DNA of 58,864 nt from Chloroflexota bacterium (GTDB lineage Bacteria; Chloroflexota; Anaerolineae; Anaerolineales; Villigracilaceae). Below the pieces are notes generated by a model. That model searched no databases. It was not told where the DNA came from and saw only the letters and a program-made list of their open reading frames with translations. The DNA lies in the NCBI GenBank assembly GCA_024224815.1, contig JAAENC010000117.1, positions 1 through 58,864 on the forward strand, written 5' to 3'. Position numbers and translations under genes: made by a program. How positions within the stretch are numbered: the stretch's first letter is position 1; every line of letters begins with the position of its first letter. This document shows, piece after piece, positions 15,809-23,858 of this stretch.

Positions 15809-16993
15809 ATGGATAAGCGCTTATACAACGTCGGGCTGATCGTTTTGGTCGATATGCTCGGCTTCGCACTGATCATCCCGCTTCTGGCCTTTTTCGCCGA
15901 TTCTTTCGGCGCATCCGCCTTTCAGACGGGGCTTTTGGTCGCATCTTACGCCGCAATGCAAATGATCAGCGCACCTATTTTGGGGCGCATCTCTGATCGA
16001 TTTGGGCGCAGACCCGTTTTCTTGATCAGCATTTTCGGTACGATTGTCGGCTTCCTGATCTTGGGATTTGCCCAGTCTTTATGGATGTTATTTCTCAGCC
16101 GGATTCTTTCAGGATTAACGGCGGGAAATATCTCCGTAGCCCAAGCTTATATCGCAGATATAACGGATGAAAAGAACCGCGCTCGTGGTATGGGCTTGTT
16201 CGGCGCTGCCTTTGGCGTTGGATTCATCCTTGGGCCTGCGATGGGCAGCATCCTGAGCCAATTTGGTTTTGATGTCCCCTCTTTCGTGGCGGCAGGGCTG
16301 GCCTTTATCAATTTCCTTGCTGTTTTCTATTGGTTACCAGAATCGCTAACGGAAGAACGTCGTGCAGAATTGCAATCGCAAGAGAAAAAGGATATTTCCT
16401 TCAAAGCTTTATTAGCCGCGCTTCGACGCCCGCTCGTTGGCCCATTACTCTGGATCCGCTTTGGTTTTTCAATCGCCTTTAACTCTTTTCAAACAGTATT
16501 TCCCTTATATGTGCTCTACAAATTTGAACTAGGCGCACAAGAAGCCGGATATATTCTTACCTATATCGGTGTAGTCTTGGTCATCATGCAAGGTGGCGCG
16601 ATCGGCCCTCTTTCTGAGCGTTTTAAAGAATCGAATCTTCTCGTTACATTTTTGGCCTTCTCACTAGTCGGCATGATTGGATGGGCCGCTGCGCCAAGTA
16701 TTATTTGGCTGCTGGTAGCGCTACTCCCCATGTCAGTTGGTGCTGGTTCTTTTAATGCGCTCATCAACTCTGCTATCAGCAAAGCTGTTGGGCCGGAAGA
16801 AATCGGCGGGATGCTGGGGTTTGGTGCCGGGATGGAAAGTTCTACACGAGTCGTTATGCCCGCTGTAGCGAGTTATTTGCTCGGCGCATATGGCCCTGAA
16901 ATGCCCGGCATTATGGGGTCAATTGTCTTAGTTGTTGTGGTTGTTTACGCCTATCGTCAATTATTGCCAAAATCAAAGATGGTCAGCGTATAA
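15809..16993 (+). CDS. MFS transporter (TetA/DHA1-like)
   Basis: 394 residues with 12 predicted membrane helices. The motif between helices 2 and 3 is GRISDRFGRRPVFL, the classic major facilitator signature, and IADITDEKNRARGMGL follows helix 4. Overall it resembles the drug:H+ antiporter-1 group such as TetA, which usually exports. It could therefore remove a toxic intermediate, or import substrate; the direction cannot be read from the sequence. Its stop is immediately followed by the ATG of the luciferase-like gene, so it is firmly within the operon controlled by the 14207 operator. Confidence 0.85.
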   Translation: MDKRLYNVGLIVLVDMLGFALIIPLLAFFADSFGASAFQTGLLVASYAAMQMISAPILGRISDRFGRRPVFLISIFGTIVGFLILGFAQSLWMLFLSRILSGLTAGNISVAQAYIADITDEKNRARGMGLFGAAFGVGFILGPAMGSILSQFGFDVPSFVAAGLAFINFLAVFYWLPESLTEERRAELQSQEKKDISFKALLAALRRPLVGPLLWIRFGFSIAFNSFQTVFPLYVLYKFELGAQEAGYILTYIGVVLVIMQGGAIGPLSERFKESNLLVTFLAFSLVGMIGWAAAPSIIWLLVALLPMSVGAGSFNALINSAISKAVGPEEIGGMLGFGAGMESSTRVVMPAVASYLLGAYGPEMPGIMGSIVLVVVVVYAYRQLLPKSKMVSV

Positions 16994-17923
16994 ATGAAGT
17001 TTGGCATTCACAATCCATCTTGGTTGTACCCCGGTTCACCGGATGATATTTTCGAGGGCATAAAGCAAAAAGTACTTTGGGCTGAAGAAAATGACTTTGT
17101 CTGGTTTTCGGTGATGGATCATATGATCCAAATCCCCGTGCATGGTGCGCCTGAAGAACCAATGATGGAAGCCTGGACAACGCTCTCAGCATTAGCGGCT
17201 ACAACCAGCAAAATTCGACTGGGCGCGTTGGTTACATCTACTTCTTATCGCAATCCGGCCTTGTTGGCGAAGATGGTTGCTAGCGTGGATATTATTAGCA
17301 AAGGCCGCGTAACGCTCGGGATTGGCGCAGGTTGGTATAAGCAAGAATATGGACAATATCATTTCGATTATCAGGATAAAGCATCTGAGCGGATCTATCG
17401 CCTTGAAGATGCAATCAAGCTGATAAAAACGATGTGGACAGAAGAACGCGCTACCTATAACGGAAAATATTTCAACGTGACCGATGCCATCTTGGAGCCG
17501 AAATCGGTGCAGAAACCACATCCGCCAATTTTGATCGGGGGCGGTGGAGAACAGCTCACTTTGCGAACTGTTGCCCGAGTTGGCGATGCCAGTAATTTCA
17601 TCGGCACGCCTGATTTAGTACGGCATAAGTATGAAGTGCTGAAAAAACATTGTGAAAACGAAGGCCGTAACTATGCCGAGATCGAGAGAACTGTTCTCGG
17701 CAACCTACTGCTCGGGAAAACGGAAGCAAGCCTAAGGTCAAGAATGAATCGTTTGGATGCAGAACGCTATTTCACTGGCCGCGCTCTGACCATATCCGAA
17801 GCAGTCGATCTATTCGGTCAATATAAAGATGCGAGTGTGCAATTGCTGATTTGCAGCATCTATCGAAATGACCAAGAAAGTCTTGAATTATTGCAGTCCG
17901 AGATTATGCCAAAATTAAGTTAG
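16994..17923 (+). CDS. LLM-class (luciferase-like) flavin-dependent oxidoreductase
   Basis: 309 residues. It is a bacterial luciferase-like TIM barrel: the N-terminus KFGIHNPSW, then WFSVMDHMIQI near residue 37, TSKIRLGALVTS near residue 70, VDIISKGRVTLGIGAGW near residue 100, and the HPPILIGGGGEQ phosphate/flavin loop near residue 175. The family includes FMNH2-dependent monooxygenases and F420-dependent reductases. The nearby flavin reductase domain (3505-4899) favours a two-component monooxygenase. Oxidative cleavage of a pyrrole, pyrrolinone or methine bridge is a reasonable inference. The substrate is unknown. Confidence 0.83.
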   Translation: MKFGIHNPSWLYPGSPDDIFEGIKQKVLWAEENDFVWFSVMDHMIQIPVHGAPEEPMMEAWTTLSALAATTSKIRLGALVTSTSYRNPALLAKMVASVDIISKGRVTLGIGAGWYKQEYGQYHFDYQDKASERIYRLEDAIKLIKTMWTEERATYNGKYFNVTDAILEPKSVQKPHPPILIGGGGEQLTLRTVARVGDASNFIGTPDLVRHKYEVLKKHCENEGRNYAEIERTVLGNLLLGKTEASLRSRMNRLDAERYFTGRALTISEAVDLFGQYKDASVQLLICSIYRNDQESLELLQSEIMPKLS

Positions 17924-17936
17924 TAAAGGAATCGTT

Positions 17937-19214
17937 ATGACAAAAAAACTTACAGCCGAATTTCTTTTTGATGATCTAACACCCGCCGAACGCGCGCGTG
18001 CAGAACAGGTTGAATCTGTTCTGCCGGAACTGCGCGCTCATGCCGAAGAATCTGACCGCACAAGAACTTTTTATGAGCCGCATCGCGAAACTTTTAAAGA
18101 AGCCGGTTTGCTCGGTTTGGTAATCCCCGAAGAGTATGGTGGCTTGGGCGGCGGTTTGCGCGATCTGGCCGCCGCGACCTTTGCGATGGGCACAGCTTGC
18201 CCCTCTACAGCTTTGGCTTATTTCTTTCACTGCTCATCTTCCTCGCGCGGGATTCTCGCGCTAGATGCGATCGAAGAAGGTATTTTCACCGAAGAAGAAA
18301 TTCCCGAAGTGAAATCTTTTGGCGAAAAAGTACTCCACAAAATGGGCACAAAAGGGGAGTTGCTCGGGAACTTTGCCAGTGAAACAGCAAAATCATCCAA
18401 AAGCTCGGTTTTTATCGCAACAGAAGCCGAAGAAACCGAAGGCGGCTGGTTATTGAGCGGCGTTAAATCTTTTGGTTGTAATACGGGCGTGGCAAATTCT
18501 TATCTCGTTGCCGCCAAACTAAAAGGCTACGACACTGCCGAAGGGCTGGCACTATTCTTCGTCGATAAAGATGCCGATGGCGTCAGTGAACGCCCAACTT
18601 GGGATGCGCTCGGTATGCGCGCAACCGCTTCACACGGCATCGAAATGGACAAGGTTTTTGTGCCCGATGAGGACGCGCTCGCGATCCCCGGCGCTTTTGT
18701 AAAATTGATGCAATCTAGCCGTGGCGCCTTGCTCGGCAATCAGCCCGCAATTGCCGCCATTTATCTTGGTGCGGCAAAACAAGCCTACGATTTTGCCCTC
18801 AATTACACGATGGGTATCAAATTCCACGATACAGGTAAGCCCGTCGCGAGCAGCCCTTTTCATCAGGAATTAATTGGTAAAATGACCACTGAAATGGAAA
18901 CCGCTCGTCTATGGCTCACGCGTCAAATTCAATTGGAATCTTGCGATCCGCCCATTAAAGATAAAGCAGAAACCATCCAAAATTGGCGTCTGACCAAAGG
19001 CGTGATCACAGAATCTGCTTTTGAAGTCGCAAAATTGGCGCTGAAAATGTGCGGCACGAGCAACACCACCAACAGCGGCGTTATTTCCCGCATGTTGCGC
19101 GACATCACTATGAGTTTAATTATGGCTTTCCCTGCCGAGCGCGGTCGCCTTGAAGCCGCTAAAACCATCGTCGAAGGGCGCGAATCGGCAGCCTTTACTG
19201 TTAGCACAAAATAG
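17937..19214 (+). CDS. acyl-CoA dehydrogenase-fold flavoprotein (possible monooxygenase)
   Basis: 425 residues. The acyl-CoA dehydrogenase fold is clear: FKEAGLLGLVIPEEYGGLGG near residue 52, GMRATASHGIEMDKVFVP near residue 222, and the C-terminal LALKMCGTSNTTNSGVISRM and LRDITMSLIMAFPAERGR helices. The usual catalytic Glu segment (Y-E-G-T) at the C-terminus is replaced by a different sequence. This is common in family members acting as flavin-dependent monooxygenases (DszC, HpaB relatives) instead of CoA-ester dehydrogenases. It follows the luciferase-like gene and precedes an aldehyde dehydrogenase. It may hydroxylate or desaturate a pathway intermediate; a true acyl-CoA substrate remains possible. 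Confidence 0.8.
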   Translation: MTKKLTAEFLFDDLTPAERARAEQVESVLPELRAHAEESDRTRTFYEPHRETFKEAGLLGLVIPEEYGGLGGGLRDLAAATFAMGTACPSTALAYFFHCSSSSRGILALDAIEEGIFTEEEIPEVKSFGEKVLHKMGTKGELLGNFASETAKSSKSSVFIATEAEETEGGWLLSGVKSFGCNTGVANSYLVAAKLKGYDTAEGLALFFVDKDADGVSERPTWDALGMRATASHGIEMDKVFVPDEDALAIPGAFVKLMQSSRGALLGNQPAIAAIYLGAAKQAYDFALNYTMGIKFHDTGKPVASSPFHQELIGKMTTEMETARLWLTRQIQLESCDPPIKDKAETIQNWRLTKGVITESAFEVAKLALKMCGTSNTTNSGVISRMLRDITMSLIMAFPAERGRLEAAKTIVEGRESAAFTVSTK

Positions 19215-19230
19215 ATAAGGAGAAATAAAG

Positions 19231-20712
19231 ATGAGTATGCCAGAAATGCCCCCCATCCCAACGCTCGAAGAAATCCAGCCTTGTTTTGAATTATTTGACT
19301 ATATTGACGGTGAGAAAATCACGCCCTCGGTCGATATGGGCAAGTGGATTACAACCCCGAACAGCGGCGACAAACTTGCCCCGATGCTTGCTACCAGCAA
19401 AGAAAATGTGGAGCGTGCTCTGGCTACTGCCGCCAAAATCCACGCCGAAGGAACTTGGTCAAATACCCCGGCAGATGAACGCGCCGACCTACTCGATGCC
19501 GCCGCCGGAAACCTGATGGCAAAAGTGCCCCTTATCGCGGGCGTAGAATCCTATTCTACGGGCGTCGTCATTAACTTGACCATGTTCGTTAACGCCATTG
19601 TTTGGTTGGCATTTAAAGCGGCTGCGGGCGTACTCCGCTCTGGATATACCGAAAATAAAGTCGAAGGACCACACGGCGATGTTTCAATTCTTCGTAAACC
19701 ACTTGGTCCGGCCGTTTGTATCGTGCCCTGGAATTCCCCTGCAGCATTAGCGGCACATAAAGTTGCCAATGCCTTGGCTGCAGGTTGCCCCGTTATCTTA
19801 AAACCGTCTGAATTTGCGCCTTTTTCAACGCTGTTTTTGGTAGATGCGCTAGCAGAATCAGGCCTCCCCAAAGGCGTTTTCCAGATCGTGAATGGCGGCG
19901 CTGAAGTAGGCAGTCAGCTCACAAGCGATAAACGCGTGCGCGCAGTTTCCTTCACCGGCGGCCTGCAGGGCGGACGTGCCGTTGCCCAAGCCTGCTCCTT
20001 TGATTTCAAATCAGTCCAGCTAGAATTAGGCGGCAATAATGCCATGGTCGTACTCGAAGATGCAGATATAGAAAAAGTAGCGGATGGTATTGTTGAAGGG
20101 ATGACAACGCTTAACGGTCAATGGTGCCGCGCATTAGGCCGTTTGCTCATACACGAATCCATTGTGGAAGATGTAGTCGCTCGCGCAAAAGATAAACTTG
20201 CTCTGGTCAACTTGGGCGACTCGCTCTCCCCCGAATCAAAAATGGGACCCGTTGTCCACGCAGAGCATCTTGGACGCCTACAGGCTGCGATTGATGAATT
20301 GGTCGAAAAAGGCGGAATGGTACATCAGTCCACACCAAAACCCGAACTCTCCGGTTTTTTCCTGCCACCCACACTAATCACGGGCGTTGCGCCCGAAGAT
20401 ACGCTGGAAGAAGTATTCGGGCCAGTCGCTACCGTACATACTTTCAAAACAGATGCAGAAGCCATTTCTCTTGCAAATCAAACGCCCTATGGATTAGGCG
20501 GCTATGTCTTCTCGCAAGATGAAGAACGCGCACTGAAAATCGGCTCGGCAATCAATACCGGCGGCGTAAAAGTGAACGGCGTCAGCCTGCTCGAACTAAA
20601 CGTAGACGCTCCCCGCCCCGCTTGGGGATTGTCTGGAGCCGGTGAGGAAGGTACACTTGAAACCTTTGATGTCTTCTGTGGAAAGTCAGTGGTCGGTGTG
20701 GCCGCGAAATAA
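19231..20712 (+). CDS. aldehyde dehydrogenase (NAD(P)+-dependent)
   Basis: 493 residues, the standard family length, with AAGGAG before the ATG. Motifs are VPWNSPAALAAHKVANALAAG, SFTGG for cofactor binding, LELGGNNA with the general-base Glu, and NGQWCRA with the catalytic Cys (the usual Gly-Gln-x-Cys). It oxidises an aldehyde to an acid in the cytoplasm. It is the last gene of the plus-strand operon, followed by a strong terminator. Possible substrates in the proposed pathway are aldehydes released by ring cleavage or phytenal from phytol. A second, distinct aldehyde dehydrogenase lies at 30175-31614. Confidence 0.9.
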   Translation: MSMPEMPPIPTLEEIQPCFELFDYIDGEKITPSVDMGKWITTPNSGDKLAPMLATSKENVERALATAAKIHAEGTWSNTPADERADLLDAAAGNLMAKVPLIAGVESYSTGVVINLTMFVNAIVWLAFKAAAGVLRSGYTENKVEGPHGDVSILRKPLGPAVCIVPWNSPAALAAHKVANALAAGCPVILKPSEFAPFSTLFLVDALAESGLPKGVFQIVNGGAEVGSQLTSDKRVRAVSFTGGLQGGRAVAQACSFDFKSVQLELGGNNAMVVLEDADIEKVADGIVEGMTTLNGQWCRALGRLLIHESIVEDVVARAKDKLALVNLGDSLSPESKMGPVVHAEHLGRLQAAIDELVEKGGMVHQSTPKPELSGFFLPPTLITGVAPEDTLEEVFGPVATVHTFKTDAEAISLANQTPYGLGGYVFSQDEERALKIGSAINTGGVKVNGVSLLELNVDAPRPAWGLSGAGEEGTLETFDVFCGKSVVGVAAK

Positions 20713-20725
20713 ACTTCTTAAACAC

Positions 20726-20766
20726 AAAAAAGACCGCTGTCGGAGATAATCCAACAGTGGTCTTTT
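20726..20766. terminator. bidirectional rho-independent terminator
   Basis: The arms AAAAAGACCGCTGT and ACAGTGGTCTTTTT (one G-T pair) have A and T runs on both sides. It lies between convergent genes, the aldehyde dehydrogenase and the nitrilase-like gene, and should stop transcription from both. Confidence 0.85.
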
Positions 20767-20787
20767 TGATTCTTCCAACATCCCTTT

Positions 20788-22434
20788 TCAATCGGTAATT
20801 ATGCCTTTCGCAAGCCACCACGGCCGATTTTCTACAAGATCGGTTTTCTGCGAAATAACCCGATTCGATGTTGCAGAGGGGAAAATAGTGGCGCGTGTCA
20901 TGCCGGGCGCGCGTTCGGCGCGGGTCACGAGCGGGTAATTAATATTCCCGTCAAATTGCTTTTCCCATTGCGTCCAGAGCGTAAAATCCTTGTCCATTGC
21001 CACGACCATGCTCGCGCCCAAATCTGAGGGCTGGGTGGCAAAAAGGGCATTCATCCGGTTTTCGGCGGCGCGCTCTATCCAGCCCGTTTCAAACTCCCAT
21101 GCTTCCAAGATTTTTGTCGGGCAGGCCACGACCTGCACATTTTGCAAAACGGCCAAACGAAAAACTTCGGGGTAGATCACATCGCCGCCAACGATCAGAG
21201 CAAAACGCCCCCACGACAAATCAATCACATTCAGCGAATCGCCCAAGTCAGTTGCCCACCCATGTCGACCACAGGCATGCAGCTGGGGTTGCCTCAGCAA
21301 GATTCCATCACGTCCTATCAGCACGCCCACGTGCGCATTTTCTTCCTGAATAGACGTCGCCACAACCATCTCGCACCCATCCAAAGCAGATTTAATTTCA
21401 TCCGTAGATTGGCAGGATAATTCGGGCAGCACCAATAATTGGATGCCATCTTTTGACGCTTTTTTAATAGCCTGATCGATTTCCGCGCTTCGCTCCTGAC
21501 CCGAACTTTCTGGCTGAAAAATGGCAGTTTTTACTCTCTCGGCAGCTTCCGTATAAATCTGCCCCGAAGCTGGTGCATCGGCGATGGGGGTGTATAGCTC
21601 GGCGCGGCGCGCCGAAAAAATATCGGTGCCATCGGGGCGGAGTTTATTGCTCGCATCATCGATGTCAATATCGGCAAAGATAATCGCCTCGCCTTTTTTT
21701 GGCGCTTTTGCAAGGATCGTGCCATCCGGCGCAACGATCTGGCTCTCGCCTGCACCAACAACAGCATCGACGGGTATTTTGAGCCGTTCCGCGACAATTT
21801 GCGCCATCGCTGGTGGTACCAAACCCCCAACTTTGTTCGCCGCGACAACATAGATTTTATTCTCCGCCGCGCGTACAGGAATATGCAAAGATGCCTCATC
21901 AAGGGCGAAAGAATTTAGGCTGTTGAGCAAAATATTTGCACCGTTCAGCGCCAATGCGCGAGCTGGCTCAGGGATAACACCATCCATGCAGCAGTACATG
22001 CCAAAACTGCCATTCTCAGAATGAACAATTTCAGCAGGTTCGGCAGCGGGGATAAGAAAATTGTTTTCGTTGCCCATTAAGACCTGTTTGTCGGTAATGG
22101 CAACCTTCTTTCCTTCAGGGTCAAATAAGATATTTGTGCCGGTAACTTTACCAATTTCGCCGCGCCTTAAGGTGACATTTACCTTGATATAAGAATTGTG
22201 CTCTTTGGCTTTTTCGCCGATAGCGTTCGGAAAATCCCCATCCAGATCGACAGATTTTTCGTAGCAATGTTCGGGGCTATCGAACCACATAATATGATTG
22301 ATGAATTCGGGCAAGACCATTACATCGGGTTTACTTTCTGCGGCTTTGTCGATCAGACGCAGGCAGGTGGCGAGATTTTCATCCACATCGGATGTGACGG
22401 CAAGTTGGATAGCAGATACTCTTAGTTTTGGCAT
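20788..22434 (-). CDS. tandem nitrilase-superfamily protein with inactive second domain
   Basis: 548 residues from the ATG at 22434 (AGGA upstream); an earlier in-frame start would lie in a repeat. Two carbon-nitrogen hydrolase domains follow each other. In domain 1 (1 to about 285) the triad is complete: Glu43 (LPEF), a Lys near 116 and Cys149 (YCCMDG...PE). In domain 2 (about 300-548) Glu338 (LPEL) remains, but the Lys position is Gln (LRQPQL) and the Cys position is Gly416 (VGGDVIYPE). Domain 2 therefore cannot catalyse and probably serves for assembly or substrate binding. Amide or nitrile hydrolysis of a maleamate-like intermediate is inferred. It stands alone, with a separate, repeat-filled upstream region. 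Confidence 0.85.
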   Translation of the reverse strand: MPKLRVSAIQLAVTSDVDENLATCLRLIDKAAESKPDVMVLPEFINHIMWFDSPEHCYEKSVDLDGDFPNAIGEKAKEHNSYIKVNVTLRRGEIGKVTGTNILFDPEGKKVAITDKQVLMGNENNFLIPAAEPAEIVHSENGSFGMYCCMDGVIPEPARALALNGANILLNSLNSFALDEASLHIPVRAAENKIYVVAANKVGGLVPPAMAQIVAERLKIPVDAVVGAGESQIVAPDGTILAKAPKKGEAIIFADIDIDDASNKLRPDGTDIFSARRAELYTPIADAPASGQIYTEAAERVKTAIFQPESSGQERSAEIDQAIKKASKDGIQLLVLPELSCQSTDEIKSALDGCEMVVATSIQEENAHVGVLIGRDGILLRQPQLHACGRHGWATDLGDSLNVIDLSWGRFALIVGGDVIYPEVFRLAVLQNVQVVACPTKILEAWEFETGWIERAAENRMNALFATQPSDLGASMVVAMDKDFTLWTQWEKQFDGNINYPLVTRAERAPGMTRATIFPSATSNRVISQKTDLVENRPWWLAKGIITD

Positions 22435-22470
22435 AGAAATCCTATTGATTTTTTGGTAAAAAAATAGAGT

Positions 22471-22746
22471 TGTGCATTGCATCCGTATGGATGCAATGCA
22501 CAGCGGGTTTTCAAGAGAACTAGAGGGACTAAAGACCTGGTGGTGGTCTTTAGATAAGTGATGATTTTACTCTGAAGGGCACGCGTGCGAGCGAAGCAAT
22601 CTCATCGTATATAAAACAATTTTCCTGAAAACGGGACTGCTTCGGCTATGAAGCAGCCTCGCAGATGCATGTTATCACTTACTTTAGAACCACTACCAAG
22701 CCCCGAATTGCAACGCGCTTTTCACTTCGTTTCAAGTGCAATGCAG
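22471..22746. repeat. second copy of the palindromic repeat element
   Basis: A perfect 14-bp palindrome (22471-22484 and 22489-22502, loop GTAT) has the same core as the hairpin at 2124-2159. After about 200 bases a second hairpin (22708-22720 with 22733-22745) matches the one at 2187-2225. The terminal 12-bp repeats of the first copy are not evident here, and the two hairpins are further apart, with unrelated sequence between them. Confidence 0.55.
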
Positions 22747-22850
22747 TTCTTGATTGTTTAAATGCAGGACTGCCGCGTCGCACACCCACATGCGTGAGTG
22801 CAGGCGTACATGCTCCTCGCAGATTCATCCCATTATTTTGATTTTCCTAG
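22565..22850. repeat. degenerate dispersed repeats upstream of the nitrilase-like gene
   Basis: The 424-base gap 22435-22857 contains no gene. GAGCGAAGCAATCTCATCG (from about 22579) and GACTGCCGCGTCGCA with GCTCCTCGCAGATTCATC (22769-22828) repeat words found at 11150-11250. With the palindromes in the same gap, this is a cluster of non-coding repeats in which the nitrilase promoter must lie. Confidence 0.45.
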
Positions 22851-22857
22851 GGCCCTT

Positions 22858-23325
22858 TTAGAGCTTTGGCAAATCCCAGAGCATGAGACCTGTGCCTTCA
22901 TCCGGTGCGCGGTGAACGGGAGCGCCATCGTAAGCGTTTAAGGTAAATTCAACCGCAAAAGCGATCGCTTTTGCGGCGTGCCCAGCTAATAGAACGATTC
23001 CTGTTGGGGATTCGGCATCCTGATAGGCTAGAGCCAGATGCATGTGAATATGCGGTTTGCCATCTAAGAGCGCGATGGTTCCGTGCCCGGAAACGATTTC
23101 GAGCGCGCGCTGAAAGCGCAGCGGTGCTTTTCGCTGCTGGCTATCGAAATCAAAAGCTCGGAACTCGACTTCGCGTAAGCCGCCGAGCAAGTTGAAGGTC
23201 GCGGTCGATACGTCGAGTTTTTCAGCTACATCTGCCAAAGCAAGGTGAATATCTGCATCCGCGGTAATCGTCCCCATAAAGGTACGTGTCCCCTGTGGGT
23301 TGACTTGGCGAAGGCTAATGCTCAT
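22858..23325 (-). CDS. PPC/DUF296-domain protein
   Basis: 155 residues forming one PPC domain (plants and prokaryotes conserved, also DUF296). The pattern includes a hydrophobic first strand after RTFMGTITADADIHLALADVA, ATFNLLGGLREVEFRAFD, and the metal-binding-like HIHMHLALAYQD stretch near residue 92, followed by GHAAKAIAFAVEFTL. In bacteria the domain forms trimers of unclear function; in plants it is joined to AT-hooks. The ATG overlaps the stop of the DinB-like gene, so it is the last gene of the operon starting at 29195. The role is unknown. The HxHxH cluster could bind zinc. Confidence 0.78.
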   Translation of the reverse strand: MSISLRQVNPQGTRTFMGTITADADIHLALADVAEKLDVSTATFNLLGGLREVEFRAFDFDSQQRKAPLRFQRALEIVSGHGTIALLDGKPHIHMHLALAYQDAESPTGIVLLAGHAAKAIAFAVEFTLNAYDGAPVHRAPDEGTGLMLWDLPKL

Positions 23326-23858
23326 TTATTCTTTCGCTCCCACATGGAGCGCAAGGCCAGCAATTCGCCTGTGTGGCGCGTGCCGTCGATGATGCAGATT
23401 TTGACCCAGAAGTAGAATTTGCGTTCGCTTCCGGGGCTGTTCTCTTGCAGGCTTTCGGAGGTGCTTTTTTCCAGGAAATCGTAGACTGCTTGAAAGCATT
23501 GGTCGAAATAGCTTTGCATATCTTCGGCCGACATGACCGGCACAGCGAGCATTTCTTCGACGGAGTACCCTGTCAGGATGCCTGTTCCACCATCGCCAAT
23601 GCCGCGCGGATCGTAGTCATATTTCTCTGCCCAGCCTTCTTTGAACCAGAGTTGTTCGGATGGGTCTGCTGCTTCCATGCGGACGGCCTTGACGCTGTCC
23701 ATCACGCGCCCCAAATGCCAAATGGTCACGGCTATATGGTTTGCTTCGTCGTCGGGTTGCCAGACGAGGGCTTCTTGTGGCAAATCTTTAAGCGCAGCAT
23801 GAACGCCGCGTTTATATGCATCCATCAGGTCGATTAGTGTGTCTTTACTTGTTAGCAT
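23322..23858 (-). CDS. DinB-superfamily protein (metal-binding four-helix bundle)
   Basis: 178 residues. The DinB/YfiT fold is suggested by HIAVTIWHLGRVMDSV near residue 41 and DGTRHTGELLALRSMW near residue 159, which supply the conserved His residues of the metal site. Family members include mycothiol- and bacillithiol-dependent transferases and maleylpyruvate isomerases that use a thiol cofactor. The link to maleylpyruvate isomerase is notable in a cluster rich in maleate-type chemistry: a thiol-dependent cis-trans isomerase is one possible role. No other evidence supports it. It lies between the CoA-transferase and the PPC gene with short overlaps. Confidence 0.7.
   Translation of the reverse strand: MLTSKDTLIDLMDAYKRGVHAALKDLPQEALVWQPDDEANHIAVTIWHLGRVMDSVKAVRMEAADPSEQLWFKEGWAEKYDYDPRGIGDGGTGILTGYSVEEMLAVPVMSAEDMQSYFDQCFQAVYDFLEKSTSESLQENSPGSERKFYFWVKICIIDGTRHTGELLALRSMWERKNK

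Noticed and set aside
22858-23325. HxHxH protein considered as a tetrapyrrole enzyme or dechelatase.
   Set aside because: The whole pattern fits the PPC/DUF296 domain, so it was annotated as such.
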